DNA of 64,000 nt from Anaerolineaceae bacterium (GCA_016927865.1 JAFGLU010000101.1:35775-99774), one strand, 5' to 3'; shown: positions 43,317 through 53,011, counted from the first letter of the stretch. The notes: generated from the sequence alone by a model not told the origin. A program made the numbers and translations.

Positions 43317-43336
43317 CTGAAGGGTTTTGAGTTGGT

Positions 43337-43411
43337 TCAGGCAGCCAGACAGAACGGAAAAAGGATTTCTCCGCGCATCATCATGCTGCCCATCATCACG
43401 GTTGTTTTCAT
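43337..43411 (-). CDS. Met-rich leader peptide of metG
   Basis: 24 codons, ATG at 43411, TGA ending at 43337. The peptide starts MKTTVMMGSMMMRG: six Met in 12 residues, including three consecutive ATG codons. A short ORF this rich in the cognate amino acid, ahead of a terminator and an aminoacyl-tRNA synthetase gene, fits a trp-type attenuator. GGCAGC inside the Met run (43390-43385) is perfectly complementary to GCTGCC (43345-43340), giving the expected 1:2 pairing. The ribosome site is weak (AGG four bases upstream of the ATG). TATGCT/TATCAT upstream could be the -10. Confidence 0.8.
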   Translation of the reverse strand: MKTTVMMGSMMMRGEILFPFCLAA

Positions 43412-43537
43412 GCGCCTATGATAGCATAAAACCCATGCCGTGGGAAGATGCGAACAACCGCGTGTCTTCGTAGGGGCGCAGGGGAATACGCTAAACAAAC
43501 ATATCTACCACATCCCCCTGCGCCCTCTCTTCTCAAT

Positions 43538-45013
43538 TTAATGCAACGGCATCGCCGGAATCACCAATTCCTGCCCCAGCGTCAACTGCGCGGCCTTCTC
43601 CAGTCCATTGGCCCGCAAAATTTCCTCCGGCGGGGTGCGCCAGCGTGCCGCCACCAGCAGCAGCGTATCGCCCGGCTGCACCGTGTAGTTTGCGACTTCA
43701 CCGCTGATGTCCTTGGCGCGCCAGTTCCAGCGCAGCACCTCAAAGCCCCCATGACCGGTGCGCCCGTTGACGAAATCCGTGGACCACTCATTGAAGAAGT
43801 ATCCCGCCAATGGGTCGCCGGGATCGTACAACATGATGTGCTCGATGGAGTACCACTTGATGGGCCGGTAACGGATGATGTTACTGACGGCATACACACG
43901 CCCATCCTCATCTACATCCGTCACCACGATCACATGGTCAAACCCGTCGCCGCCGCTGTAGGTGTAGACAATATCGCCGGGATGCAGCGGGAAGGTGCTG
44001 AAATCAAACTTCCTCAGCGGCGCTTCGTTTTTCATCACCGTGTAGGTGTCCGGCGGGAACAGCGACCAGGGCCGCCCGTTTAGGGAAGGGCTGGGCAGCC
44101 AGAAGGACTTTGGCCCTTCCAACCACTCCCCATAGCCCAAGGGGAAGGCGCGCGCATCCGTGTTAATGGACCAGGTCAGCGGCCCGCACATCGTCACTGG
44201 TGATTCGGTCTTGCCGCCTTCCAGCCAGTCGATTTCGTAAGCGACTTCAAAGGCGTCCTCGGTCATCTCCGCCAGGTAAGTCTGCCCCGCGGAGGCCAGA
44301 TCGGGCTGCGACCAGTCCGCCGCTTCCAGCGTTCCTGCTTGCAGGTCCGGCGCGCGCCCGGTTTCCACCATCCAATCGCAGGGCGTCAGGCGCAGCCCCG
44401 GCAGCAGCGTTGAATCTCCCGCAGGCGCTTCGCCGGTCCAATAGGAGGATGCGTATTCTTCCCAGGCGGCGGGCGGGGGCTGGTTGAGTGATACCGCCAG
44501 GATATGCCTTTCGTTGCGATCGTCTTCGCGCAGGTAAGCCGCGAATCCGGCCACGTGCAAGGCGTTCAGGGCGTATTGCAAGCGGTACCCCTCGCGGATA
44601 TGGTTCACATCGATTGCCAGCACGCCCTCTTCCAGTGTCAGGTTGGTGCCCGCAGCGGCGTTCCAGGCGCGGGGCAGTTTGAGTGTAGAAAGCGGGATGG
44701 AAAAGCCCAGCAGCGAATCGGCATAAGCCAGCATTTGCTCTGTGGAAAGCCCGGCCTGCTCCTCGGCAGACAGGCACCCCGCGGGCTGGGCGAAAGTCGG
44801 TTCGGGAGTGGGTTCGATTTCAATGGTAGGCATTGGGGTGGGGACGGCAGTTTCGGTTGCGGTTGGCAGCGCGGTCTCGGTGGGTAGAACCGGCGTGGCG
44901 CTGGGCATGGGCGAAGATGGAAGCGCGGGCGTTGCCGTAGGCCCGGCACAGGCAGAAAGCAGCAAGACGGCTGCGCAGAGAGAGGAGATAAGTGGGCGGA
45001 GGTTTGCTTTCAT
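43538..45013 (-). CDS. Lipoprotein with C-terminal LysM domain
   Basis: 491 residues from ATG 45013 (MKANLRPLISSLCAAVLLLSAC), chosen because it opens a lipoprotein signal with lipobox LSAC. A Thr/Pro-rich linker follows (about 25-70). The middle has a region with HPGDIVYTYSGG and DHVIVVTDVDEDGRV, resembling CHAP/NlpC folds but lacking an obvious catalytic Cys. A LysM domain ends the protein (YTVQPGDTLLLVAARW to LTLGQELVIP). Likely cell-wall binding and surface anchored. Divergent from uvrC. Confidence 0.8.
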   Translation of the reverse strand: MKANLRPLISSLCAAVLLLSACAGPTATPALPSSPMPSATPVLPTETALPTATETAVPTPMPTIEIEPTPEPTFAQPAGCLSAEEQAGLSTEQMLAYADSLLGFSIPLSTLKLPRAWNAAAGTNLTLEEGVLAIDVNHIREGYRLQYALNALHVAGFAAYLREDDRNERHILAVSLNQPPPAAWEEYASSYWTGEAPAGDSTLLPGLRLTPCDWMVETGRAPDLQAGTLEAADWSQPDLASAGQTYLAEMTEDAFEVAYEIDWLEGGKTESPVTMCGPLTWSINTDARAFPLGYGEWLEGPKSFWLPSPSLNGRPWSLFPPDTYTVMKNEAPLRKFDFSTFPLHPGDIVYTYSGGDGFDHVIVVTDVDEDGRVYAVSNIIRYRPIKWYSIEHIMLYDPGDPLAGYFFNEWSTDFVNGRTGHGGFEVLRWNWRAKDISGEVANYTVQPGDTLLLVAARWRTPPEEILRANGLEKAAQLTLGQELVIPAMPLH

Positions 45014-45098
45014 AAATGTGCCCCCAATTGTAAGTCGCCTTGCCCCAGATGGCAACTTGACTTTAATTTCCCCCGTCATTACAATCGCGTTACAAGGC

Positions 45099-46958
45099 AT
45101 GAAAACGACTCCCGAGCACATTCAGCAAATTCTTGATACGCTGCCCTCACGGCCTGGCTGTTACATATATAAGAACAACCTGGGCGAGATCATCTATGTG
45201 GGTAAGGCAATCAGTTTGCGCAACCGGGTGCGCTCTTACTTTCACGGCGAACACGACTTCAAGACCCGCCAACTGGTCAAGAATATTACTCACATCGAAT
45301 GGATCGTGGTCGATTCAGAACTCGAGGCCCTCATCCTCGAGATGAACTTGATTAAAAAACACCGCCCACGCTACAACATCAAGCTCAAAGACGATAAGCG
45401 CTACCCATATATCAAGGTGCATTGGGCCGATCCCTTTCCCAAGGTGACCATCACTCGCAACATGGTGCAGGATGGCTCGCGCTACTTCGGCCCCTTCACC
45501 AGCGCCTGGGCGGTGCATCAGACGTTGGATGTAATGCGGCGCATTTTCCCTTACCTGACCTGCGACCGCGATATTACCGGGCAAGACGCGCGCGCCTGCC
45601 TGTTTTACGATATCAAGCTGTGCACCGCGCCGTGCATCGGGGCCATCAACCGGGAGGAATACCGCCGGGTGATCGACGACCTGTGCAGCTTCTTGCAAGG
45701 GCGCACCGAGCCGGTCATCAACCGCTTGCGCCAGGACATGGAGGCTGCCGCCGAGAACCTGAACTTTGAGCGCGCCGCCCAAATCCGTGACCAGTTGGGG
45801 GCCATCGACCGGGTGGTGGAAAAACAACGTGTGATTTCTAGCGAGAAAATGGACTCAGATGTGATTGCCCTGGCCCGTACCAACGGCGAAGCCTGCGTGC
45901 AAATCTTTTTCATCCGCAGCGGCAAGATGATTGGGCGCGAGTATTTCATCCTGGAGGGCACCTCCGACGAGGCCGACGCGGAGATTGTGGCCCAATTCAT
46001 CAAGCAGTTTTACTCCGATGCAGCCAATGTCCCCGAGCAGGTGCTGCTGCCCAACGACGTGGAAGAAGCCAAAATCATCGAACAGTGGCTGCGCACCCGC
46101 CGCAGCGGCGAGAAGGTGTCGCTGGTGGTGCCCAACCACGGTGAAGACCGCGAACTGGTGGAGATGGCTACCGAAAACGCTATCGAGACGCTCACCTCGC
46201 TGCGTGTGCAGTGGGAGGCCGACTCGAACAAACAGCAGCAGGCCCTGGGCGAAATCCAACAGGCGTTGGGCTTGAAGGAAGCTCCCAACAAAATCGAGTG
46301 CTACGATATTTCTAACACCCAGGGCACGGCCACCGTGGCCAGCATGGTAGTATTTGAGCAGGGCACGCCCAGCAAGAAGCTGTACCGGCGTTTCAACATC
46401 CAGCGCGCCGATGGCCCCGATGATTTTGCCAGCATGGAAGAGGCTCTCACGCGGCGCTTCAAGCGCTGGCAGGCAGCCCAGGAGGCCAAACTGGAGCCGG
46501 GCCAAAAGCTGGACCCGTCCTTTGCGCTGCTGCCCGATTTATTGATCGTGGACGGCGGCAAGGGGCAACTGGGCCGGGCGGTGAAGGTATTGGAACAGTT
46601 TGACCTGTTTGGCAAGGTGCCGGTGGTGGGCCTGGCCAAGCAGCAGGAAGAATTATTCCTACCCGGTCATCAAGAGTCAATCATGCTGCCGCGCCACTCG
46701 CAGGGCCTGTTCCTGGTGCAGCGCATTCGCGACGAAGCCCACCGCTTTGCTATCACGGCTCACCGCAACCAGCGCAACAAGATTGGCATGGCCTCGGTGT
46801 TAGACAAAATTCCCGGCATCGGCCCGGCCCGCCGGCGCTGGCTGCTCACCCATTTTGGCTCGCTGGAAGCCATCCGCCAGGCCAGCATTGAAGAATTAAC
46901 CGCCGCTCCAGGCATCACTGCCGAGCTGGCGCAGAAGCTCAAAACGCATTTGGAGTGA
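45099..46958 (+). CDS. uvrC: Excinuclease ABC subunit C
   Basis: 619 residues from ATG 45099, which begins just before the GIY-YIG domain (SRPGCYIYKNNLGEIIYVGKA). UvrB-binding helices lie near residue 210 (ENLNFERAAQIRDQL). The endonuclease V-like half has IECYDISNTQGT and LLIVDGGKGQLGRA, and tandem helix-hairpin-helix motifs close the protein (IPGIGPARRRWLL). It makes both incisions in nucleotide excision repair. The palindrome at 46967 starts eight bases after the stop. Confidence 0.95.
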   Translation: MKTTPEHIQQILDTLPSRPGCYIYKNNLGEIIYVGKAISLRNRVRSYFHGEHDFKTRQLVKNITHIEWIVVDSELEALILEMNLIKKHRPRYNIKLKDDKRYPYIKVHWADPFPKVTITRNMVQDGSRYFGPFTSAWAVHQTLDVMRRIFPYLTCDRDITGQDARACLFYDIKLCTAPCIGAINREEYRRVIDDLCSFLQGRTEPVINRLRQDMEAAAENLNFERAAQIRDQLGAIDRVVEKQRVISSEKMDSDVIALARTNGEACVQIFFIRSGKMIGREYFILEGTSDEADAEIVAQFIKQFYSDAANVPEQVLLPNDVEEAKIIEQWLRTRRSGEKVSLVVPNHGEDRELVEMATENAIETLTSLRVQWEADSNKQQQALGEIQQALGLKEAPNKIECYDISNTQGTATVASMVVFEQGTPSKKLYRRFNIQRADGPDDFASMEEALTRRFKRWQAAQEAKLEPGQKLDPSFALLPDLLIVDGGKGQLGRAVKVLEQFDLFGKVPVVGLAKQQEELFLPGHQESIMLPRHSQGLFLVQRIRDEAHRFAITAHRNQRNKIGMASVLDKIPGIGPARRRWLLTHFGSLEAIRQASIEELTAAPGITAELAQKLKTHLE

Positions 46959-46966
46959 CCCGGTAG

Positions 46967-47014
46967 GGTTGTCGTTGTAGGGGCAATTCATGAATTGCCC
47001 CTACAACGACAACC
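46967..47014. repeat. 48-bp perfect palindrome with AATTCATGAATT core
   Basis: Self-complementary from 46967 to 47014, centred on TCATGA. The core (GGGGCAATTCATGAATTGCC) resembles the palindrome at 4842-4895. It lies directly behind uvrC and ahead of the ACIII operon, so it may insulate the two. A TATAAT at 47072-47077 lies between it and the first cytochrome gene. Confidence 0.75.
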
Positions 47015-47130
47015 GCCACAATCACCCATTAATCACCCTTTAATCTAACCCCCGCAAATTTGCCAGTCGTGTATAATTTCACTAACAGGACTAATTTACT
47101 GGGCTTTTGTCCCGCGCGAGGAGAGTGCTG

Positions 47131-48105
47131 ATGAAAGCGAAACTTCTGGTCGGCTTGGGACTCCCCCTGGTCTTGGGGGCAATGATGTTGTTCGCGGGTG
47201 GAGCGGGCCAATCCGTCCACGCCGCCCAAGCGCCGCAGGATGATACGCCCGGCGTACGCGGCGCCATGCTCTACGATAACTGGTTCGCCGCCTTGAACGT
47301 GGCAGCTCCCGCAGGAAACATGCCCCTGTGGGATACGCAAACCACCAACACCCGCTCCGGCGAGGATACCTGGCGCTGCGTGACCTGCCACGGCTGGGAC
47401 TACCTCGGCAAGGATGGTGCCTATGGCAGCGGCTCCAATTACACCGGCTTTCCCGGCGTGACCGGGGCCAGGGAAAAGAGCGCCGCCGAAATTGTGGCCG
47501 TATTGAAGGGTGAAAGCAACACCCTGCACGATTTCTCCACCTTCTTTAGCGAAGACGATCTGAACGATCTGGCGGAATTCGTGCAAATTGCTGAAAGCGG
47601 CTACGTGAACCTGACCACCCTCAAAGTAGAAGGCGGCGATATTGCGGCGGGTGAGCAGCTCTATGATGCCCAGTGTGCCTCCTGCCACGGCGCCGATGGC
47701 GCGCTGCTCAAATTCCGCTTTGAGGGTCGCGACGCCACGCTGGGCACGTTGGCGCTGCTGGACCCCTGGCGCTTTTTGCATAAAACCCAATACGGCACGC
47801 CCGGCACCGACATGGTCATTGGCGCCCATATAGGATCGACCCTGGAAAATGGGCGCGACATCCTGCTCTACGCGCAGTCACTGCCCAGCGGCCTGGAAAT
47901 ACAAGAAGCCCAGCCGCCTTTGGCCGGTGATGAAACCGAAGCGACCGAGGCGGTGGGCGGCCCGGCCGGCGGCCTGTTCTCTGGCATTGCTACCGCTTTT
48001 GGTGCCATGCTCACCAGCCTGGGCTTTGCCGTGCTGCTGGGAGCATTCCTGGTTGGCGTCATCTTCCTGGTCGTGTGGCTCGTTCGCGACCGCAAATCCA
48101 AGTAA
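47131..48105 (+). CDS. Diheme c-type cytochrome at head of ACIII operon
   Basis: 324 residues from ATG 47131 with GAGGAG upstream. An N-terminal signal/anchor precedes two CxxCH sites, CVTCHG (about residue 87) and CASCHG (about 186), each in a class I cytochrome c-like domain. A membrane span near the C-terminus (AFLVGVIFLVVWLV) anchors it. Not a standard ACIII subunit; it could deliver electrons from the complex to an oxidase. Co-directional with actA, 36 bases apart. Confidence 0.85.
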   Translation: MKAKLLVGLGLPLVLGAMMLFAGGAGQSVHAAQAPQDDTPGVRGAMLYDNWFAALNVAAPAGNMPLWDTQTTNTRSGEDTWRCVTCHGWDYLGKDGAYGSGSNYTGFPGVTGAREKSAAEIVAVLKGESNTLHDFSTFFSEDDLNDLAEFVQIAESGYVNLTTLKVEGGDIAAGEQLYDAQCASCHGADGALLKFRFEGRDATLGTLALLDPWRFLHKTQYGTPGTDMVIGAHIGSTLENGRDILLYAQSLPSGLEIQEAQPPLAGDETEATEAVGGPAGGLFSGIATAFGAMLTSLGFAVLLGAFLVGVIFLVVWLVRDRKSK

Positions 48106-48141
48106 TCTCGGGCGAAAATCTGCCCTAAAAAAGGAGCGCGC

Positions 48142-48678
48142 ATGAACAAACCTCTTCCGCTGTGGATGCGCCCGTGGGTGCGTATAACCTTTGCGGTGGT
48201 CGTGTTGATCTTCCTCGGCGCGGCGGCTGGCGGTCTCTATTTGACCCAGACCGTTCCCGAGCAGCCCATCCAGTTCCCGCACAATTTTCACGTTGGGTCG
48301 GGCATCCCCTGCATGTACTGCCATCCCGGCGCGCAGTGGGGGCCGACCGCGGGCCTGCCCACGACTCAGAAGTGCCTGGGCTGCCACCAACAGGTGGAAA
48401 AGCGCACCCCCGAGATCGAAAAGCTGCTCAACTATGCAGCCAACGGCCAATCGATCCCCTGGGTGCCGGTAGCCATCCAGCCTGATTTCGTGCAGTTCAA
48501 CCACCGCCCACACGTTGCCGCGGGCGTGGAATGCGCGACCTGCCATGGCGACCTGACCAAGATGACCGTGGCCGAACCGCAACGCGGGCAGAACATGGGC
48601 TGGTGCCTGGAATGTCATCAAAAGCAGGGCCCCGAGAAATGGGAGCGCCTGTCAGATTGCGCTCTTTGCCATTATTAA
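48142..48678 (+). CDS. actA: ACIII subunit A, pentaheme cytochrome c
   Basis: 178 residues. A single N-terminal membrane span (ITFAVVVLIFLGAAAGGLYL) precedes five CxxCH motifs: CMYCH, CLGCH, CATCH, CLECH and CALCH. Five hemes on a membrane-anchored domain of this size define ActA of alternative complex III, the electron exit from quinol toward periplasmic carriers. Second in the operon, 27 bases before actB. Confidence 0.88.
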   Translation: MNKPLPLWMRPWVRITFAVVVLIFLGAAAGGLYLTQTVPEQPIQFPHNFHVGSGIPCMYCHPGAQWGPTAGLPTTQKCLGCHQQVEKRTPEIEKLLNYAANGQSIPWVPVAIQPDFVQFNHRPHVAAGVECATCHGDLTKMTVAEPQRGQNMGWCLECHQKQGPEKWERLSDCALCHY

Positions 48679-48705
48679 ACCGACGCTGGGAGGAACGAAA
48701 CCGCT

Positions 48706-50826
48706 ATGAGTGAAATTATTTCTCGGCGCAATTTCTTAAAGCTGGCCGGCCTGGGCGCCACCGCTGCCGTACTCACCGGCTGCGGCCCGGCCGCGCGTTA
48801 CGTGACGCGCAACCCCTACTACGATATGCCCGAATACACCCAGACCGGGCTGAGCACATACTTCGCCACCACCTGCCGCGAGTGCCCGGCGGGCTGCGGC
48901 CTGATCATGCGTACCTTTGAAGGACGGGCCATTAAGGCCGAGGGCAACCCCGCTCACCCGGTCAACGGTGGCAAACTCTGCTCGCGCGGTCTGACGGGTG
49001 TGCAGGGGCTGTATAACCCCGACCGCTTCAAGAGCGCCGTCCAGCGCCCCCAGCGCGGCGACCCTGCGGTGGAGCCGGTGGAATGGGACGCCGCCCTGCA
49101 GGTCGTCAAAGACGCCCTTAACGGCCCGGCGGGTGAGGTGGCCTTCCTCCTCGGTCTCAACCAGGATCACCTGGCCGACCTGGTCACCCAATTGGCCGAG
49201 ACCATCGGCGCGCCCGCCCCCCTGCGCTACGGCGCGCTGGGCATGTTCGAAGGCCGCGCCACGCTGGTCAAAGCCGCCGAACAGGTCTTTGGGCAGGCCG
49301 TCTTCCCCTACTTCGATATCGCCGGGGCCGACCTGGTGGTTTCCTTTGGGGCCAACTTCCTCGAAGCCTGGCTCTCTCCCGTGGCTTACAGCCGCGCTTA
49401 TGGGCGCTTCCGCCGGGCCGAACCCCTCAAGAAACGCGGCTACCTGGTTTCCTTCGAGGCCCGCCGCTCGCTCACTTCCGGCAGCGCCGATGAGTGGTAC
49501 CCGGTTGTGCCGGGCAGCGAGGGTTTGCTGGCGGCTGCATTGGGCAAGCTGCTCTCCGAGAGCTCCGGCTTCTCCGCGGTCATGGATTATGCCGCCGTAG
49601 ACGTGCAGGCGGCCTGCGCCGCCGCCGGGATCGAGCCCGAGAAGCTGGAAGCGCTGGCCCAACTCATCGCCCGCGCCGAGCGACCCTTGTTCCTGCCCGG
49701 CGGAAATGCCCTCGGTCACGCCGATGGGCTGGCTGCCGCAGTCAACATCCTGGCTTTGAACGCCGGGCGCGGCAACTTCGGCGTCCCAGGTGGGGTCTAT
49801 CTGACCACCAGCCCAGCCGGGACCGCCACGCTCACCGACCTGCGCGGTCTGGTCGACCGCATGCGCACCGGGCAGGTGAGCACGCTCTTCATCCACGGCT
49901 GTAACCCGGTCTTCGAGCTGCCACCCACCCTGGGCTTCACCCAGGCTTTGGCCAACGTCAAGACGGTGGTCAGCTTCGCCTCCTTCCCCGATGAAACCGC
50001 CCTGCAAGCCGATTACGTCTTGCCCGACCACACCCCGCTGGAAGGCTGGGGCTACCAGTACACCCTGGCAGGCGTAGACCGGCCCGTGCTCTCCGGAGCC
50101 CAGCCGGTGGTGGTGCCGCTGTATGAAACCCGCGCCACAGCCGACATGCTTCTTTCGGCGGGCAAACTGCCCTACAAGGATGAAGTCGAGTTCATTCAAT
50201 CCGTTCTCGAAGATAAAGTCGGCCAACCCGATGCCAACATCTCTGGAACCGACCTGCCCTCGCTGTGGGCCAAATACCTCCAGGCTGGCGGCTGGTGGCT
50301 GGCAGCGCCCAGCCTCTCGGCCCCCGAGAAGAACTTTGCTGATGGGGCTTCCACCGCCCAACCGCAAGCGGCGGGCTCGGGCCAGTTCCATCTGATGACC
50401 TACCCCACCCTGTTCGGCGATGGCAGCGGGGCCAACCGCCCCTGGCTGCAAGAGACGCCCGACCCCGCCACCACGGTCATGTGGAATTCGTGGGTCGAGA
50501 TCAACCCCAAGACCGCCGAGGAATTGGGCCTGCACGACGATGATATTGTCAAGGTGAGGTCTGAGGCGGGCGAGGTGGAAGCGGTGGTGTACCTGTACCC
50601 CGCCATCCGCCCCGACACCGTTGCCATCCCCTTTGGGCAGGGCCACACCGCCCTGGGGCGCTGGGCCGAGCGGCGCGGCTGCAACCCGGCGGAGCTGCTC
50701 AAGGTGACCATGAACGAGGCTGGCGATCTGGCCTTTGGCGACACCCTGGTAACCATTACCCCCACTGGCAAACGCCGCCCCATTGCGCGCGCCGAAAGCC
50801 GCGTGGGCGTCTACGGCGATCATTAA
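48706..50826 (+). CDS. actB: ACIII subunit B, molybdopterin-oxidoreductase-like part
   Basis: 706 residues. A Tat-type N-terminus (SRRNFLK) and LTGC lipobox suggest export and membrane tethering. CRECPAGCG and KLCSRG (about 63-93) give the Cys pattern of the N-terminal [4Fe-4S] site of molybdopterin oxidoreductases. DIAGADLVVSFGANFLEAWLSP and SVAYSRAYGRF-like context match ActB. In most ACIII complexes this part is fused to the ferredoxin part; here the ferredoxin domain is the next gene. Family members lack a molybdenum cofactor; I cannot judge that here. Confidence 0.85.
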   Translation: MSEIISRRNFLKLAGLGATAAVLTGCGPAARYVTRNPYYDMPEYTQTGLSTYFATTCRECPAGCGLIMRTFEGRAIKAEGNPAHPVNGGKLCSRGLTGVQGLYNPDRFKSAVQRPQRGDPAVEPVEWDAALQVVKDALNGPAGEVAFLLGLNQDHLADLVTQLAETIGAPAPLRYGALGMFEGRATLVKAAEQVFGQAVFPYFDIAGADLVVSFGANFLEAWLSPVAYSRAYGRFRRAEPLKKRGYLVSFEARRSLTSGSADEWYPVVPGSEGLLAAALGKLLSESSGFSAVMDYAAVDVQAACAAAGIEPEKLEALAQLIARAERPLFLPGGNALGHADGLAAAVNILALNAGRGNFGVPGGVYLTTSPAGTATLTDLRGLVDRMRTGQVSTLFIHGCNPVFELPPTLGFTQALANVKTVVSFASFPDETALQADYVLPDHTPLEGWGYQYTLAGVDRPVLSGAQPVVVPLYETRATADMLLSAGKLPYKDEVEFIQSVLEDKVGQPDANISGTDLPSLWAKYLQAGGWWLAAPSLSAPEKNFADGASTAQPQAAGSGQFHLMTYPTLFGDGSGANRPWLQETPDPATTVMWNSWVEINPKTAEELGLHDDDIVKVRSEAGEVEAVVYLYPAIRPDTVAIPFGQGHTALGRWAERRGCNPAELLKVTMNEAGDLAFGDTLVTITPTGKRRPIARAESRVGVYGDH

Positions 50827-50852
50827 CGGTTACGGCGTAAGGAGGAATGACA

Positions 50853-51569
50853 ATGGCTGAAGAACAATACCCCGAGAAGTGGGGCATGGTCATCGACCAG
50901 GATATTTGCACCGGCTGCCAGGCTTGCGTGACAGCCTGCTCGATGGAGAATAACATCCCCTTCACCGGTGAAGAAGAAGTGGCTTACGGGCGCGGCATGC
51001 ACTGGCTGCGCATCCAGCGTTACTGGGAGGGCGAATACCCAGAGGTGTCGCCCACGCATACGCCCATGATGTGCCAGCAGTGCGGGCACGCGCCCTGCGA
51101 GCCGGTTTGCCCGGTGTTCGCCACCGTGCACAGCGAATCCGAATCCATCAACCTGCAAGTCTACAACCGCTGCATCGGCACGCGCTACTGCGCCAACAAC
51201 TGCCCTTACATTGCTCGCAGCTTCAATTGGTTCGACTACGAAGTGCCCGCGCCAATGAATTACTACCTCAACCCCAGCGTCACCGTCCGGCGGCGCGGCG
51301 TGATGGAAAAATGCACCTTCTGCGTCCAGCGCATTTATGCCGGGCAGGAAACCGCCAAGAAGGAAGGCCGGGCCTTGCGCGACGGTGACGTAGTGCCCGC
51401 TTGTGCCCAGGCCTGCCCCGTCGATGCCATCATCTTCGGTGATCTGACGGACCCCAACAGCCGTGTCAGCCAGGCGGCCCGCAGCGAGCGCGGCTATACT
51501 CAGCTTGAAGAGCTCGGCACAGCCCCTCGCGTCACTTACCTGAAGGGAGGAGGAACTTATGGCGGCTGA
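50853..51569 (+). CDS. ACIII subunit B, iron-sulfur part
   Basis: 238 residues from ATG 50853, preferred over 50847 because the AAGGAGG site is better spaced. Four Cys groups: CTGCQACVTAC, CQQCGHAPCEPVC, CIGTRYCANNC (three Cys only) and CTFCVQ with CAQAC. The three-Cys group matches the [3Fe-4S] site of ActB/PsrB-type proteins, the others [4Fe-4S]. It forms the electron wire beside ActB and ActC. It overlaps actC by 11 bases. Confidence 0.9.
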   Translation: MAEEQYPEKWGMVIDQDICTGCQACVTACSMENNIPFTGEEEVAYGRGMHWLRIQRYWEGEYPEVSPTHTPMMCQQCGHAPCEPVCPVFATVHSESESINLQVYNRCIGTRYCANNCPYIARSFNWFDYEVPAPMNYYLNPSVTVRRRGVMEKCTFCVQRIYAGQETAKKEGRALRDGDVVPACAQACPVDAIIFGDLTDPNSRVSQAARSERGYTQLEELGTAPRVTYLKGGGTYGG

Positions 51570-53001
51570 AACACAGTCCATTCCCACCGTGCACCCCGCC
51601 GCGCATGACGAAGAGGAAGATCATCGCGACCAGTTGATGTTCGACCCGCGCCCGCGCGAAGAGATGAACCACATGGTCATGGACGCCATGACCCACACTA
51701 CCCCGCGCTACTGGCTTGCCGTAGGCATCCTGGGGGCCATTGTGGCGGTGTGCCTGTTTGGCATGTGGGGCTACATGATTGCCACCGGCATGGGCTTGGC
51801 CGGCATTCGTAAACCGGTCTACTGGGGCGTGTTCATTGTGCTGCTGGTCTTCTGGATCGGCATCAGCCACGCCGGAACGTTTGTTTCGGCCATCCTGCGC
51901 GTATTCAAAGCCGAGTTCCGCCGCCCCTTCACCCGAGCCGCCGAGTTGATGACCACCTTTGGCCTGGCGGCAGGCGCCCTCTACCCGCTCGTCCATCTGG
52001 GCCGGGTGTGGGTCTTCTACTGGATGATCCCCTATCCCAATGCGCGCTGGCTGTGGCCCAACTTCCGCTCGCCGCTGGTATGGGACTTTTTGGCCATCAC
52101 CACCTACCTGTTGAGCAGCACCATCTACCTGTTCCTGCCGCTCATCCCCGACCTGGCCATGGCCCGCGACCGGACCACTGGTTGGCGGCACTTCATCTAT
52201 AAAACCCTGTCGCTGGGCTGGCGCGGCACCGAAGCCGAGTGGTTCCGCCTGCGCAAGGCCATCAGCATTTTCGCCGTCGCCATCATCCCGGTCATGTTCT
52301 CGGTGCACACCATCGTGTCCTGGGACTTTGCCGTGGCGCAGACCGCCGCCTGGAACTCCACCATCTTCGGCCCCTACTTCATCATCGGCGCCATCCTTTC
52401 GGGCGTTTCGGCGGTGGTCACCATTCTGATCATCCTGCGCAGCACCATGAAGCACATGGATTACTTCATCCGCCCCGAGCATATCGACGCGCTGGGCAAG
52501 CTGCTGCTGGTCTTTTCGATGGCCTGGGGCTATTTCTTCTTCAACGATTACATGGTCTCCTGGTATGGCGGGTATGAGGCGGTGCGCCAAATTTTGACCC
52601 TGCACGCCAGCGGCCCCTCTGCCTGGATCTGGTACTGCATGCTCATCTTCAATATTGGCATTCCGTGGCTGACCTTGTGGAATAAGAAGATCCGCCGCAC
52701 GCCGTGGGCGATGTTCATCATCACCCTGTTGATCAACGTGGGCATGTTCTTCGAGCGCTACACCATCATCCCCATGACCCTGGGTCACCAGCGCATGCCC
52801 TTTGACTGGGGCGAATACAGCCCGCGCCTGCCCGAGATCAGCATTGGGATCGGTTCGCTGGCGCTGTTCATGCTGCTCTACCTGCTGGCCTCGCGGGTGA
52901 TCCCGCTCGTCCCGGTGTGGGAGGTGCAGGAAGGTCAGGAAGCGCACAGCCTGCGCAAGGTGGGCAAGACGACCGTGCCCTCGGTTGCGGAGCTGGAGTA
53001 A
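51559..53001 (+). CDS. actC: ACIII subunit C, NrfD-like quinol-oxidising membrane protein
   Basis: 480 residues with about ten membrane segments, NrfD/PsrC family. Typical features include GVFIVLLVFWIGISHAGTF (helix 2), RAAELMTTFGLAAGALYPLVHLGR and SAWIWYCMLIFNIGIPW. This subunit carries the quinol site of ACIII. The start has GGGAGGAGG nearby. It overlaps the iron-sulfur gene by 11 bases; actD follows after ten. Confidence 0.92.
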   Translation: MAAETQSIPTVHPAAHDEEEDHRDQLMFDPRPREEMNHMVMDAMTHTTPRYWLAVGILGAIVAVCLFGMWGYMIATGMGLAGIRKPVYWGVFIVLLVFWIGISHAGTFVSAILRVFKAEFRRPFTRAAELMTTFGLAAGALYPLVHLGRVWVFYWMIPYPNARWLWPNFRSPLVWDFLAITTYLLSSTIYLFLPLIPDLAMARDRTTGWRHFIYKTLSLGWRGTEAEWFRLRKAISIFAVAIIPVMFSVHTIVSWDFAVAQTAAWNSTIFGPYFIIGAILSGVSAVVTILIILRSTMKHMDYFIRPEHIDALGKLLLVFSMAWGYFFFNDYMVSWYGGYEAVRQILTLHASGPSAWIWYCMLIFNIGIPWLTLWNKKIRRTPWAMFIITLLINVGMFFERYTIIPMTLGHQRMPFDWGEYSPRLPEISIGIGSLALFMLLYLLASRVIPLVPVWEVQEGQEAHSLRKVGKTTVPSVAELE

Positions 53002-53011
53002 GGAGGCACAC

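Noticed and set aside
43255..43440. T-box riboswitch before metG
   Set aside because: No T-box consensus (AGGGTGG-type antiterminator bulge) or specifier loop seen; the Met-rich ORF and segment pairing fit a leader-peptide attenuator better.
48736..50823. 695-codon minus-strand frame opposite actB
   Set aside because: Antisense to a gene with Tat signal and Fe-S ligands inside a conserved operon; composition-driven frame without recognisable domains.
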